Made by a program: the position numbers and the translations under genes. A DNA stretch of 64,000 nt from Paenibacillus sp. FSL R10-2782 (GTDB taxonomy: Bacteria; Bacillota; Bacilli; Paenibacillales; Paenibacillaceae), in the NCBI RefSeq assembly GCF_038592985.1, contig NZ_CP151951.1, forward strand, positions 3,897,001 to 3,961,000, written 5' to 3'. The notes below the pieces were generated by a model. It had not been told where the DNA came from and did not search any database. It saw only the letters and a program-made list of their open reading frames with translations. Positions 45,504 to 55,300 of the stretch are shown here, one piece after another. Each line of letters starts with the position of its first letter. Position 1 is the stretch's first letter.

Positions 45504-45546
45504 CAAAAAATAGCCGCTATGCCCAATCATCGCGACTATTTTTATA
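45504..45546 (-). terminator. terminator of gcvH
   Basis: AATAGTCGC pairs with GCGGCTATT (one G-T pair) and ends in TTTTTTGC on the minus strand; the plus strand also has a T run. Confidence 0.7.
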
Positions 45547-45605
45547 CAAAACCGAGCGGACAAACGCCACTCTTATTCAGTTATCCAACCTAATTTGCCC
45601 CATTA

Positions 45606-46001
45606 TTACTCATTGGCAGTCAACTGCTCGTACTGATCCGCAGACAGCAGCTTGCTTAGTGCTTCCTCTACATCTTCTCCAATCTCCACTTCGATCATCC
45701 AGCCTTTTTCATAGGGAGACTCGTTTACCAGTTCAGGCGTGGTTTCCAGTTCTTCATTCACCTTCAACACCGTTCCCGTCACCGGAGCGAACAGGTCGGA
45801 TACTGTCTTTACCGATTCAATAGTACCAATCTCTGCCCCCTGCTCAATCGTTGCTCCCTCCCCAGGCAGCTCCACGAAAACGATATCCCCCAGCTGATGC
45901 TGTGCAAAGTCCGTGATACCGATTCGTACCGTTCCATCCTCTGTGCGCTGAACCCACTCGTGTTCCTCCGTGTACCACAATTGCTGCTTCACTTCACTCA
46001 T
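45606..46001 (-). CDS. gcvH: glycine cleavage system H protein
   Basis: A 131-residue lipoyl carrier that shuttles the aminomethyl group between P, T and L proteins. The lipoylated residue is K65 in TIESVKTVSDLFAPVTG. WYTEEHEWVQ and GITDFAQHQLGDIVFVELP are classic. I chose ATG 46001 with a GCGGAGCAGG ribosome-binding site; an in-frame opening to 46049 is unneeded. It is divergent from gcvT-gcvPA-gcvPB and so lies outside the glycine riboswitch. Confidence 0.95.
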   Translation of the reverse strand: MSEVKQQLWYTEEHEWVQRTEDGTVRIGITDFAQHQLGDIVFVELPGEGATIEQGAEIGTIESVKTVSDLFAPVTGTVLKVNEELETTPELVNESPYEKGWMIEVEIGEDVEEALSKLLSADQYEQLTANE

Positions 46002-46064
46002 CCTGCTCCGCCTCGCTTCCATATGGATTACATTGTTTCGCCTACCCATCTATGACAGGTTAAG

Positions 46065-46092
46065 ATTATGACAAGAAGAACTATTATGTCAA
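46065..46092 (-). promoter_or_regulatory. promoter of gcvH
   Basis: TTGACA (46087-46092), 16-base spacer, CATAAT (46065-46070) on the minus strand, about 65 bases before the start codon. Confidence 0.6.
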
Positions 46093-46224
46093 TAATACTA
46101 ACAAAAATATTTCATATCCCTCCATATGTTGTTTTAATTAAAAATACGACAGGATATAACAAACGCTTACATATCCTTATTTATGAATAAAATGTTTTTA
46201 ATAATATTTTTCATGACATTTTTG

Positions 46225-46253
46225 TTGACATTTCGAATAAATTTGCGTATTAA
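46225..46253 (+). promoter_or_regulatory. promoter of the gcvT-gcvPA-gcvPB operon
   Basis: TTGACA (46225-46230), 17-base spacer, TATTAA (46248-46253). The transcript would start near 46260, just ahead of the riboswitch. Confidence 0.7.
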
Positions 46254-46307
46254 TGGGTTATAACAAGTGCTTTTGGAAATACCCGATAACTGTAAACGCG
46301 GATGAAC

Positions 46308-46582
46308 GTGGAGGGAGAGACTGCCAAAAACTCGCATAGCTGCTGCCACTTGTGAAAACAAGGTAGCAAGCGAGTGGAATCAAGCTGTTACCGGCAGGAC
46401 CGGATGGCATATAGCTGATCCAAGGGCAGCGCCGAAGGAGTAAACCTGCATCGCAGGTGAATCTCTCAGGCAAAAGGACCTCTGCCGGACGCATCTCTGG
46501 AGAGCATTCGCCATACAGGCGGATCACCCAAGGGGAAACCTGGTACGCACCGGGGTAACTCTCAGGTATCAAGGACAGAGCT
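46308..46582 (+). promoter_or_regulatory. tandem glycine riboswitch with enlarged P2 in aptamer 1
   Basis: Two glycine aptamers precede gcvT. Aptamer 1 has GGGAGAGAC, then GCGCCGAAGGAGTAAACC, AATCTCTCAGGCAAAAGGAC and CTCTGGAGAG. Aptamer 2 has ATCACCCAAGGGGAAACC, GTAACTCTCAGGTATCAAGGAC and AGAG. Glycine binding is expected to turn on the operon. The P2 arms of aptamer 1, CTGCC (46321-46325) and GGCAG (46425-46429), enclose 99 bases instead of about 20. The insert folds by eye into at least one extra hairpin, ACTCGC/GCGAGT (46330-46335 / 46370-46375). Confidence 0.93.
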
Positions 46583-46621
46583 GAAAAAAAGTGTGTGGAC
46601 TGCCGTTCATACGTTTTTTTC
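46583..46621 (+). terminator. riboswitch expression-platform terminator
   Basis: GTGTGTGGAC and GTTCATACG pair through Watson-Crick and G-T pairs around TGCC, flanked by an A run and followed by TTTTTTT. Presumably disrupted when glycine is bound. Confidence 0.65.
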
Positions 46622-46668
46622 GGCCTGTCTTTTTTGTTTAGCTGATCACACCGGATAGGAGTGGAAAA

Positions 46669-47769
46669 ATGACTAACTTGCGAAAAACGCCGCTGTATTC
46701 GTCCTACGGCACGCTGCCGGGGGTTCGTTGCATTGATTTTGGCGGCTGGGAGCTGCCTGTACAGTTCAGTGGCATTCAAAAGGAGCATGAGGCCGTCCGA
46801 CAACGTGCGGGATTGTTCGATGTATCGCATATGGGTGAATTCTTGGTCGAAGGCCAGGAAGCCGAAGCATTTCTGCAACAGGTAACGACGAACGATGTCA
46901 GTCAGTTGGAGCCAGGTCAGGCCCAATACTCGCTCCTGTGTTACCCGGATGGAGGTGTAGTAGACGACCTGCTTGTTTACTGTAAAGGGTCGGAGCGTTA
47001 CATGCTCGTTGTGAATGCCTCCAATATCGACAAGGATTGGGATTGGCTGCTTCGCCATGCTCCTGCATCCGTTCATCTGGAAAACGTATCAGATGCGGTA
47101 GCACTGCTGGCATTGCAAGGACCTGAAGCTGCTCGTATTGCCGTAGCCGTGACAGACACGGACATTACGAAGCTGGCATCCTTCCGATTCAATGAGGATG
47201 TGCAGTTGTTCGGGGCAAAAGCGCTCGTCTCCCGCACCGGATACACGGGGGAAGACGGCTTTGAATTTTATGTGCCTGCGGTGGATGCACCGGCAGTGTG
47301 GGACGGATTGCTTCGCATCGGTGAACCGTATGGTCTGGTTCCCGCCGGACTTGGAGCCAGGGATACGCTGCGCTTCGAAGCGCGGCTACCGCTGTACGGG
47401 CAGGAGTTGTCCGCTACCATTTCCCCACTGGAAGCTGGTTTAGGCTTCTTCGTCAAGCTGAATAAGGGAGATTTTATCGGCAGAGAGGCCCTGCAACGTC
47501 AGAAAGAACAAGGTATTCCGCGCAAGCTGATCGGACTGGAAATGCTCGACCGCGGCATACCGCGTGCCCATTATCCCGTTTTTGCGGAAGGACAGCACAT
47601 TGGCGAGGTCACAACGGGAACCCAGTCGCCCACCTTAAAGCGTAATCTGGGTTTGGCTCTGGTGGACTGCCGTTTCAGTTCCCTATCCACACCGCTGGGG
47701 GTCGAGATTCGTGGCAAGCGCCTGCGTGCCGAGGTGGTAGCAGCGCCCTTTTATAAACGTCCACGCTAA
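46669..47769 (+). CDS. gcvT: glycine cleavage system T protein (aminomethyltransferase)
   Basis: A 366-residue tetrahydrofolate-dependent enzyme that releases ammonia from the H-protein-bound aminomethyl group and forms 5,10-methylene-THF. Landmarks are [34 protein letters not shown], the [13 protein letters not shown] segment, [36 protein letters not shown] and the C-terminal [19 protein letters not shown]. Full length. GGAGTGG precedes the ATG by 4-5 bases. First gene after the riboswitch; 128 bases separate it from gcvPA. Confidence 0.97.
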   Translation: MTNLRKTPLYSSYGTLPGVRCIDFGGWELPVQFSGIQKEHEAVRQRAGLFDVSHMGEFLVEGQEAEAFLQQVTTNDVSQLEPGQAQYSLLCYPDGGVVDDLLVYCKGSERYMLVVNASNIDKDWDWLLRHAPASVHLENVSDAVALLALQGPEAARIAVAVTDTDITKLASFRFNEDVQLFGAKALVSRTGYTGEDGFEFYVPAVDAPAVWDGLLRIGEPYGLVPAGLGARDTLRFEARLPLYGQELSATISPLEAGLGFFVKLNKGDFIGREALQRQKEQGIPRKLIGLEMLDRGIPRAHYPVFAEGQHIGEVTTGTQSPTLKRNLGLALVDCRFSSLSTPLGVEIRGKRLRAEVVAAPFYKRPR

Positions 47770-47897
47770 TTTAAATGCTCGGCTTACTATAACTATCGTG
47801 ATCCGTTACTAACGCTACCCCGTTCGCAATCGTTTATTAATCATTTGTTAATCGTTCTACGTTTTTACGATTTGTTGGTTGAAAGGAGCCAGACCCA

Positions 47898-49253
47898 ATG
47901 AAACAACATCGTTACCTTCCCATGACTGAACAGGATCAAGCGGAAATGCTACGCGCGGTCGGCGCATCGTCTATCGACGATCTATTCAGCGATATTCCTG
48001 AGGCGATCCGGTATGAGGGGGAGCTTCCCCTGTCTTCTGGGCTAGACGAAAGAGCCTTAACCCGCCACTTATCCGGACTGGCCGGGCAAAATGCCAATAC
48101 AGACACGCACGCCAGCTTTCTCGGCGCAGGGATTTACGATCATCATATTCCATCCGTCATCCAGCATATCACTTCGCGCTCGGAATTTTATACGGCCTAC
48201 ACTCCTTACCAGCCGGAGGTAAGCCAGGGCGAGCTGCAAGCCATCTTCGAATTCCAATCGTATATATGCGAATTAACAGGCATGGCTGTAGCCAATGCCA
48301 GTATGTATGATGGAGCGACTGCGCTGGCAGAAGCAGGCTCATTGGCCGCCGCTGCCACCCGCCGCAAGCAGCTTATCGTATCGCGGACCGTCCATCCAGA
48401 GGCACGCCAGGTGCTGGCTACTTATGCGCGCGGGCTGGATTTAGATATCGTGGAAATCGGCTGTGCAGACGGTGTAACCGACGTGAAAGCATTAGCGGTA
48501 GCCATATCGGAACAGACGGCGGCTGTTTTGGTCCAAAGCCCTAATTTTTTCGGGGCCGTGGAAAATCTGAAGCCGATGGCTGACCTGGTCCATGCCCACA
48601 AGGGCCTTATGGTCGTAAGCGCCAATCCGCTGGCGTTAGGCCTGCTGGAAGCACCCGGCAAGCAGGGTGCGGATATTGTCGTAGGAGACGCGCAGCCGCT
48701 TGGCATCTCCTCCTCCCTCGGCGGCCCGACCTGCGGCTACTTTGCCGTTTCACAGGCGCATATGCGCCGCATCCCTGGCCGTATTGTGGGCCAGACCACA
48801 GACCGCAACGGCAAACGCGGCTTCGTGCTGACCTTGCAGGCACGGGAGCAGCATATCCGCCGGGAGAAGGCCACCTCTAACATATGCTCCAATCAGGCGT
48901 TGCTCGCTTTATCTGCCTCTGTGTATTTGTCCGTCATGGGTAGACAGGGCATCGCGGAAGTAGCCGAGCTAAACCTGCACAAAAGCCGCTACGCACTGGA
49001 GCAATTACTCGGCTTGAAGGGCGTAACCGCCTCCTTTACCGCACCCACCTTTAACGAGTTTGCCCTTCGGTTGCCTGAGGGTACGGATATGAATAAACTG
49101 CAAGCCGGATTGCTTGCTGCTGGCTTTATCGGCGGCTACGATTTGGGCCGGAATTATGAGGAATATGCAGGTCACATCCTGATTGCCGTGACAGAGCAAC
49201 GGACAAAGGAAGAGATCGATCAATTCGTACACATCTTGGGGGGATTGCTATGA
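47898..49253 (+). CDS. gcvPA: glycine dehydrogenase (decarboxylating) subunit 1
   Basis: A 451-residue alpha-type half of the split P protein. It shows [64 protein letters not shown] and [11 protein letters not shown]. It lacks the PLP lysine, which sits on the partner. Together with GcvPB it decarboxylates glycine and loads the aminomethyl group on lipoyl-GcvH. GAAAGGAG precedes the ATG by 10 bases. Stop overlaps gcvPB by 4 bases. Confidence 0.97.
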   Translation: MKQHRYLPMTEQDQAEMLRAVGASSIDDLFSDIPEAIRYEGELPLSSGLDERALTRHLSGLAGQNANTDTHASFLGAGIYDHHIPSVIQHITSRSEFYTAYTPYQPEVSQGELQAIFEFQSYICELTGMAVANASMYDGATALAEAGSLAAAATRRKQLIVSRTVHPEARQVLATYARGLDLDIVEIGCADGVTDVKALAVAISEQTAAVLVQSPNFFGAVENLKPMADLVHAHKGLMVVSANPLALGLLEAPGKQGADIVVGDAQPLGISSSLGGPTCGYFAVSQAHMRRIPGRIVGQTTDRNGKRGFVLTLQAREQHIRREKATSNICSNQALLALSASVYLSVMGRQGIAEVAELNLHKSRYALEQLLGLKGVTASFTAPTFNEFALRLPEGTDMNKLQAGLLAAGFIGGYDLGRNYEEYAGHILIAVTEQRTKEEIDQFVHILGGLL

Positions 49254-50776
49254 CGCATACTACAGGACAGGATCAGGGAACACCGAATCCAGAAGTCGAA
49301 TCCAGTCAAAATCAGAAGAAAAAACATGAGCAGGCGCTCATTTTTGAATTGAGCAGACCGGGCCGTATCGCCTATTCCCTGCCTGAATGCGATGTTCCCC
49401 GTCGTCCAGTAGCAGAGCTTTTGCCGGATTATGCGCAGCGCAACGAGCCTGCGGCATTGCCCGAGGTATACGAAGTAGACGTTATTCGACATTATACCGC
49501 ACTGTCACGGCGTAATTTTGGCGTGGACAACGGATTTTATCCACTCGGCTCCTGTACGATGAAATACAACCCCAAGGTGAACGAGGATGTCGCCCGTTAT
49601 GCAGGCTTCGCCAAAATCCATCCGTACCAGCCGGAGGACAGCATCCAGGGCGCCATGGCGCTGCTCCATACGCTTCAAAACGATCTGGCCGCGTTAACTG
49701 GCATGGATGCCGTCACCCTTCAGCCCGCCGCGGGCGCCCATGGCGAATGGACCGGGCTGATGATGATTCGCTCCTACCACGAAGCGCGTGGTGAGCGGCG
49801 TACCAAGGTGCTCGTGCCGGATTCCTCGCATGGAACGAACCCCGCCAGCGCCACTGTGGCAGGCTTCGAAACGATAACCCTCCCCTCCACACCACAGGGG
49901 CTGGTGGATCTGGACGCGCTGCGTCAAGCCGTAGGCAACGACACCGCTGCGCTTATGCTGACCAACCCGAACACGCTCGGGCTGTTCGAAAAGCAAATCG
50001 CTGACATTGCCGCGATTGTGCATGAAGCGGGTGGCCTGCTCTACTATGACGGCGCGAACTCCAACGCCATTATGGGGATCACCCGCCCTGGGGATATGGG
50101 CTTTGACGTGGTGCATCTCAATTTGCACAAAACGATGAGTACCCCACATGGCGGAGGCGGGCCCGGCGCGGGACCTGTGGGGGTAAAGCAGCGGCTCATT
50201 CCGTATTTGCCCAAGCCGCTTGTCGTGCGTGATCCACAGGGCACGTACCGTTGGGACCGAGAACAGGGAGATTCTATCGGACGGGTCAAAGCCTTTTATG
50301 GCAACTTCGGTATTCTTGTCCGTGCCTATGCCTATATCCGCAGCTACGGTCCTGATGGCTTGAAGCGGGTATCCGAATGTGCCGTACTCAATGCCAATTA
50401 TATGATGCACCGATTGGCTCCGCATTTTGACATCCCTTATCCGGGGTATTGCAAGCACGAATTTGTGATGTCTGGGCGCGGCTTAAAGAAATTCGGAGTG
50501 CGTACGCTTGATGTTGCCAAGCGATTGCTCGATTTCGGCTACCATCCACCTACAATATATTTCCCGCTGAATGTAGAGGAATGTATCATGATCGAGCCGA
50601 CCGAAACGGAAAGCAAGGAGACGCTTGATGCCTTCATCGACACGATGATCCAAATTGCGCGGGAAGCGGAGGAAACGCCTGAATTGGTGCTGAATGCTCC
50701 GTATACCACTCCAGTCACGCGACTGGACGAAGCAACTGCAGCTCGCAAGCCTATATTGAATTGCTCATGCAGCTAA
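49250..50776 (+). CDS. gcvPB: glycine dehydrogenase (decarboxylating) subunit 2
   Basis: A 508-residue beta-type half of the split P protein. The PLP-binding lysine is K294 in [59 protein letters not shown] and [22 protein letters not shown] are landmarks. About 25 N-terminal polar residues ([21 protein letters not shown]) precede the conserved core and are longer than usual. Starts by ATGA overlap with gcvPA. No clear plus-strand terminator follows; the hairpin at 50800-50832 has its T run on the other strand. Confidence 0.97.
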   Translation: MTHTTGQDQGTPNPEVESSQNQKKKHEQALIFELSRPGRIAYSLPECDVPRRPVAELLPDYAQRNEPAALPEVYEVDVIRHYTALSRRNFGVDNGFYPLGSCTMKYNPKVNEDVARYAGFAKIHPYQPEDSIQGAMALLHTLQNDLAALTGMDAVTLQPAAGAHGEWTGLMMIRSYHEARGERRTKVLVPDSSHGTNPASATVAGFETITLPSTPQGLVDLDALRQAVGNDTAALMLTNPNTLGLFEKQIADIAAIVHEAGGLLYYDGANSNAIMGITRPGDMGFDVVHLNLHKTMSTPHGGGGPGAGPVGVKQRLIPYLPKPLVVRDPQGTYRWDREQGDSIGRVKAFYGNFGILVRAYAYIRSYGPDGLKRVSECAVLNANYMMHRLAPHFDIPYPGYCKHEFVMSGRGLKKFGVRTLDVAKRLLDFGYHPPTIYFPLNVEECIMIEPTETESKETLDAFIDTMIQIAREAEETPELVLNAPYTTPVTRLDEATAARKPILNCSCS

Positions 50777-50799
50777 AAGCAAACTTAAATTTTGGGCAT

Positions 50800-50832
50800 A
50801 CAAAAAAGCCGGTATCTATTAGATACCGGCCG
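50800..50832 (-). terminator. terminator of the pts operon
   Basis: GCCGGTATCT / AGATACCGGC around a three-base loop. On the minus strand it is followed by TTTTTTG, downstream of ptsI. Also stands at the end of gcvPB as a convergent hairpin. Confidence 0.8.
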
Positions 50833-50895
50833 CTGTATGTAGACAGCACTTTTTGTTGGAAAAAGATATAACCTTTGAAAATGTGATACCCTTCC

Positions 50896-52608
50896 TTAGC
50901 CTTCAATGCTTTGAACCAATTCAACAACCTGCTCGGCTGTTTGCATGTCCAAAGCTTTTGCAGCCAGTTTCTCCATATCCGCGCGGGACAATTTCGAAAT
51001 TTGACTGCGTGCTGGCAGAATGGAAGTGGCACTCATGCTGAACTCATCGAGTCCCAGACCCAGCAGCAATGGAATTGCTGTTGTATCCCCTGCCATTTCG
51101 CCGCACATACCAACCCAACGTCCTTCACGGTGAGCGGCATCAATAACCATTTTCACCAGACGCAGAATGGATGGGTTATATGGTTGATACAGGTAAGAAA
51201 CCCGCTCGTTCATGCGATCCGCTGCCATTGTGTATTGAATCAGATCGTTCGTACCGATACTGAAGAAATCAACTTCTTTTGCGAATTGGTCAGCCAATAC
51301 CGCTGTAGAAGGAATTTCTACCATGATGCCCAACTGAATTTCTTCAGATACAGCTACACCCGCTGCTACCAACTTTTCCTTTTCCTCCAGCAACACAGCT
51401 TTGGATTCACGGAATTCGTTCAGTGTAGCAATCATTGGGAACATGATCCGCAGGTTACCGTGTACACTTGCCCGCAGCAAAGCACGCAATTGAGTACGGA
51501 AAATGTCCTGACGGTCCAGACACAGACGAATAGCACGGAATCCGAGGAACGGATTCATTTCCTTCGGTAGATCCAAATAAGGAAGCTCTTTGTCGCCACC
51601 AATGTCCAACGTACGGACTACAACTGGTTTGCCTTCCATTCTTTCCAGAACGGTTTTGTATGCTGTGTACTGTACTTCTTCGGATGGAAGCTTGTCGCGT
51701 CCCATGTACAAGAATTCAGTACGATACAGGCCGACGCCTTCGCCACCGTTATCCAGTACACCAGCTACATCGTTAGGCGTACCGATATTGGCTGCCAGTT
51801 CGACGTGCACACCATCGACGGAAACCGTAGCTTCGCCGCGCAGCTTGCGCCACTCTTCGCGTTGCTTGTCGTATGCCACTTGTTTAGCCTTGTACTCCGC
51901 AACGATCTCTTCGGAAGGGTTCACGAATACGTGACCATCCAGACCGTCGACGATAATCAAATCGCCGCTTTTAGCTTGGGACAGTATATTTTTAGTTCCA
52001 ACAACCGCAGGAATTTCAAGAGAACGAGCCATAATAGCCGAGTGCGAAGTACGTCCACCGATATTGGTTGCAAAGCCTTTAACAAATTCGCGATTCAGCT
52101 GAGCTGTGTCGGAAGGTGTCAAATCTTCTGCAAGTACAATCGTTTCTTCGGCAATTTCTGCAGGACTGACAAAATGAACACCAAGCAGGTGATTCAGGAT
52201 CCGCTTGGTTACATCCCGCATGTCCGATGCGCGTTCTTGCAAATAAGCACTTTTCATGTTTTCGAACATGGAAATAAACTGTGTAGCTACCTCGTTCAGA
52301 GCATAGTCAGCATTAAGCTGCTCATCTCTGATTTTGGCTTTAACTGGATCGATCAATTCAGGATCATTCAGGATCAACAGGTGAGAAGCAAAAATCTCTG
52401 CTTTTTTCTCGCCAAGCTCCTGTAAAGTTTTCTCCTTAATCGCTTCCAATTCGGTTTGAGATTCTGCCAAAGCCGCATCCAATCTTGCAATTTCAGCTTC
52501 AACATCACCAACCGCGCGTCTCTCTACAGCGTAATTCGGATGCTCCAAGATAAACGCCCGGGCAATGGCGATGCCTGCCGAAGCGGCAATCCCGGAAATT
52601 TTAAGCAT
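50896..52608 (-). CDS. ptsI: PTS enzyme I (phosphoenolpyruvate-protein phosphotransferase)
   Basis: A 570-residue general PTS enzyme that autophosphorylates from PEP and passes phosphate to HPr. The phospho-His is H189 in [24 protein letters not shown]-utiliser motifs are [52 protein letters not shown] and GMCGEMAGD. Its ATG overlaps the ptsH stop by 8 bases. Final gene of ptsG-ptsH-ptsI. Confidence 0.97.
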   Translation of the reverse strand: MLKISGIAASAGIAIARAFILEHPNYAVERRAVGDVEAEIARLDAALAESQTELEAIKEKTLQELGEKKAEIFASHLLILNDPELIDPVKAKIRDEQLNADYALNEVATQFISMFENMKSAYLQERASDMRDVTKRILNHLLGVHFVSPAEIAEETIVLAEDLTPSDTAQLNREFVKGFATNIGGRTSHSAIMARSLEIPAVVGTKNILSQAKSGDLIIVDGLDGHVFVNPSEEIVAEYKAKQVAYDKQREEWRKLRGEATVSVDGVHVELAANIGTPNDVAGVLDNGGEGVGLYRTEFLYMGRDKLPSEEVQYTAYKTVLERMEGKPVVVRTLDIGGDKELPYLDLPKEMNPFLGFRAIRLCLDRQDIFRTQLRALLRASVHGNLRIMFPMIATLNEFRESKAVLLEEKEKLVAAGVAVSEEIQLGIMVEIPSTAVLADQFAKEVDFFSIGTNDLIQYTMAADRMNERVSYLYQPYNPSILRLVKMVIDAAHREGRWVGMCGEMAGDTTAIPLLLGLGLDEFSMSATSILPARSQISKLSRADMEKLAAKALDMQTAEQVVELVQSIEG

Positions 52609-52876
52609 GAATTTCGCCCAGCCCTTCGTTAACGATTACATTTTCAAGAGCTTTCAGAGCGTCAGCAGCTTCAGCACCTTCACAGATGATGTTGATTGTA
52701 TCGCCTTGTTCCAAACCGAGAGACAATACACCCAGAATGGATTTCAAAGTTACTTTTTTACCGTTAGCTTCGGCGAAAGACTCAGCACCGCTGAATTTGT
52801 TAGCTGTATTTACCAGCGCAGTTGCAGGACGTGCATGGATACCGTCTTCATCTGTAATTCTAAAAGTTGTTTGCAT
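52601..52876 (-). CDS. ptsH: HPr phosphocarrier protein
   Basis: A 91-residue phosphocarrier of the PTS. The catalytic His is H14 (DGIHARPA). The regulatory Ser is S46 ([11 protein letters not shown]), the target of HPr kinase in Firmicutes, giving HPr-Ser-P, the CcpA co-repressor. ATG 52876 follows a GGGAGGA site (reverse strand of TCCTCCC) by about 6 bases; the longer in-frame opening to 52948 is not needed. Between ptsG and ptsI. Confidence 0.96.
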   Translation of the reverse strand: MQTTFRITDEDGIHARPATALVNTANKFSGAESFAEANGKKVTLKSILGVLSLGLEQGDTINIICEGAEAADALKALENVIVNEGLGEIHA

Positions 52877-52948
52877 AATTGTTCCTCCCACTTTCCTAAT
52901 GGATAATATTTGTTTACACGCAATATACGTGTAGTGAAACCGGGTCAT

Positions 52949-52976
52949 TGATGAGGCGGCCTAGGCCGCCTCATCA
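52949..52976. repeat. 28-base perfect palindrome between ptsG and ptsH
   Basis: Arms of 14 bases (TGATGAGGCGGCCT and its exact reverse complement) with no loop spacer and no T tract, GC-rich in the core. Probably forms a stable mRNA hairpin that tunes or processes the ptsG-ptsHI transcript. Confidence 0.7.
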
Positions 52977-52997
52977 CGAATCCGAAACACATAGAGT

Positions 52998-55043
52998 TTA
53001 TTTTATCGTAATTATACCATCTTCGCCAGCCTTCAATACTCCAGTTTTGTTTAAAGTTACCGAAGAACCTTCTGGAAGGTTGGTAAAAATGACTGGTGAG
53101 ATGATGGATTTTGCGTTTGCCTTCACGTATTCCAGGTCTACTTTCATAATCGGCTGACCGGCTGACACAAGATCGCCTTCGTTCACCAAAACGTCAAATC
53201 CTTGGCCTTTAAGCTTTACTGTGTTCACCCCGATATGAACAAGCACTTCTTTACCGCCATCAGATTGGATACCAATGGCATGCTTGCTTGGGAATACATT
53301 GAATACTTTACCATATACAGGTGACACAATCGTTCCATCATTTGGCACGACAGCAAAACCGTCTCCTGTCATACGCTCTGCAAATACCGGATCGGGAACA
53401 GTCGAAATATCAACCAATTCTCCGTTAACAGGCATCACGATATCTTCAACGATGATGGTCTGTTTTTCTTCACCAGCTTCCTTCTCTTCTTGCGGAGCAG
53501 GTTGAGCCGGGGCCGGAGCAGGTGTGCGTCCCGCCATAATATCAGCCATTTGCGTTTTAATCGTGTCGGAACGTGTACCGAAAATGGCCTGTACGTTGTT
53601 GCCGACTTCAAGTACGCCCGATGCGCCAAGCTGTTTCAGACGAGCCTTGTCAACATTGGACTTTTCGTTAACTTCAATACGAAGACGTGTGATACAAGCA
53701 TCCAAATGCTTGATATTGGGCGCCCCGCCGAAAGCTGCCAAAATATTGCCTGGAAGCTCGTCTGTGGTACCGACTGCGGCTCCTTCAACATTTTCTGTGG
53801 CTTCTTCACGACCTGGTGTTTTCAGGTTAAACTTCCGTATGATGAATCGGAATCCGAAGTAGTAAATAACCGCCAAAATCAAACCGACGATGATGACGTA
53901 CCACCAAGGCGTACGATTCGGAATAATCCCGAAAATCAGGAAGTCGATAAATCCGCCAGAGAAGGTCATACCGATTTTAACATTCAATATTTGCATCGTC
54001 ATAAACGACAACCCTGCAAACACAGCATGCACTGCGAACAGCAGTGGAGCTACGAACAGGAAGGAAAATTCCAGTGGCTCCGTAATCCCTGTCAGGAAAG
54101 AAGTCAAAGCTGCTGAACCCATAATACCTGCTACATATTTCTTGTGTTCCGGTCTTGCTTCATGATACATCGCAAGCGCTGCGGCTGGCAAACCGAACAT
54201 CATGAACGGGAATTTACCCACTTGGAACGTACTTGCTGTCAATGTAACTCCATCACGAAGCTGGTTAAAGAAGATTTGCTGGTCACCATGAATCGTTTGA
54301 CCTGCCTTGTTCACATACTCGCCGAACTCAAACCAGAACGGGGAATACCAAATGTGATGCAATCCGAAAGGAATGAGTGAGCGTTCAATGACCCCAAAAA
54401 TGAAAGCGGCCAGTGTCGGGTTGGAATCAACCATGAAGTGAGACACGACGTTCAGTCCTTGCTGTACGGGAGGCCACACAATGACTAGCAATAGTCCGAT
54501 TAGCAATGAAGATACTGCTGTTACAATCGGAACGAAGCGCTTACCCGCGAAAAAGCCCAGATACGAAGGAAGCTCGATTTTGAAAAAGCGATTGTACATG
54601 GCCGCGGCCAATATACCGATGATAATCCCGCCGAACACCCCGGTTTGCAGCGTTGGAATCCCCAACACGTTCGCATAGCCCGGGATTTTTTGAGCAATCA
54701 GACCCGGTGTAACACCTACGGCAGTACCCAATGTAATATTCATAACGAGATAACCGATGATCGCAGCCAAACCTGCTACACCTTCACCGCCTGCCAGACC
54801 GACGGCTACGCCGACTGCAAACAACAGTGCCAGATTATCAAAAACAATTTGTCCGGCATTCATCATGATCGTCGCTACCGATTGAACCCAGCCCGCATTT
54901 AATGCCGGAATGTACTGGAGAAAATCGGGATTGACCAGCATGTTGCCGATTCCCAATAATAGTCCCGCAGCCGGCAAAATGGCTACAGGAAGCATTAAAG
55001 CTTTGCCGACACGCTGTAAAACGCCGAAAAGCTTTTTAAACAT
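52998..55043 (-). CDS. ptsG: glucose-specific PTS EIICBA permease
   Basis: A 681-residue transporter importing glucose as glucose 6-phosphate. EIIC (about 1-390) has MLPVAILPAAGLLLGIGNML, GLHHIWYSPFW and FLTGITEPLEFSFLF. EIIB holds C450 (HLDACITRLRIEV) and EIIA holds H603 (EVLVHIGVNTVKLKG). I chose ATG 55043, AAGGAAG 8 bases upstream; a GTG three codons earlier is too close to that site. Transcription is controlled by GlcT at the leader terminator. Confidence 0.96.
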   Translation of the reverse strand: MFKKLFGVLQRVGKALMLPVAILPAAGLLLGIGNMLVNPDFLQYIPALNAGWVQSVATIMMNAGQIVFDNLALLFAVGVAVGLAGGEGVAGLAAIIGYLVMNITLGTAVGVTPGLIAQKIPGYANVLGIPTLQTGVFGGIIIGILAAAMYNRFFKIELPSYLGFFAGKRFVPIVTAVSSLLIGLLLVIVWPPVQQGLNVVSHFMVDSNPTLAAFIFGVIERSLIPFGLHHIWYSPFWFEFGEYVNKAGQTIHGDQQIFFNQLRDGVTLTASTFQVGKFPFMMFGLPAAALAMYHEARPEHKKYVAGIMGSAALTSFLTGITEPLEFSFLFVAPLLFAVHAVFAGLSFMTMQILNVKIGMTFSGGFIDFLIFGIIPNRTPWWYVIIVGLILAVIYYFGFRFIIRKFNLKTPGREEATENVEGAAVGTTDELPGNILAAFGGAPNIKHLDACITRLRIEVNEKSNVDKARLKQLGASGVLEVGNNVQAIFGTRSDTIKTQMADIMAGRTPAPAPAQPAPQEEKEAGEEKQTIIVEDIVMPVNGELVDISTVPDPVFAERMTGDGFAVVPNDGTIVSPVYGKVFNVFPSKHAIGIQSDGGKEVLVHIGVNTVKLKGQGFDVLVNEGDLVSAGQPIMKVDLEYVKANAKSIISPVIFTNLPEGSSVTLNKTGVLKAGEDGIITIK

Positions 55044-55089
55044 ATTTTCCACTTCCTTCTCTGAAAATTAGAATACAGAGGCAAAACAA

Positions 55090-55212
55090 CAAAAAAGGCA
55101 TGAGCCGATTTAAGTATGTTTGAACACAACCTTGGGATATAGCTTACCCCAGTAGGCTGTAAACAATCATAACTTAAAACAACTCATGCCTGATCGAATC
55201 AGTAACACGTTA
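55090..55212 (-). promoter_or_regulatory. ptsG leader: GlcT-binding RAT sequence and terminator
   Basis: On the minus strand a segment at 55181-55211 (GTGTTACTGATTCG, then ATCAGGCATGAG) resembles the ribonucleic antiterminator of Bacillus ptsG. It overlaps the 5' arm (GGCATGAG, 55183-55190) of a terminator whose 3' arm CTCATGCC is at 55097-55104, followed by TTTTTTG. The loop of about 78 bases is longer than usual. Confidence 0.8.
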
Positions 55213-55247
55213 GATATTCATTTGTTGTCTTGCTCATTACGAAGTTT

Positions 55248-55276
55248 ATTATAGCATTCTGCCAAAAGTGAGGCAA
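55248..55276 (-). promoter_or_regulatory. promoter of ptsG-ptsH-ptsI
   Basis: TTGCCT (55271-55276), 17-base spacer, TATAAT (55248-55253) on the minus strand, between glcT stop and the RAT. Confidence 0.7.
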
Positions 55277-55300
55277 TACTTTTTTTCGATTCTAGCTGTT

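Noticed and set aside
46258..47076. Minus-strand open frame of about 270 codons
   Set aside because: It runs antisense through the glycine riboswitch and the 5' part of gcvT, with no ribosome-binding site or family-like sequence.
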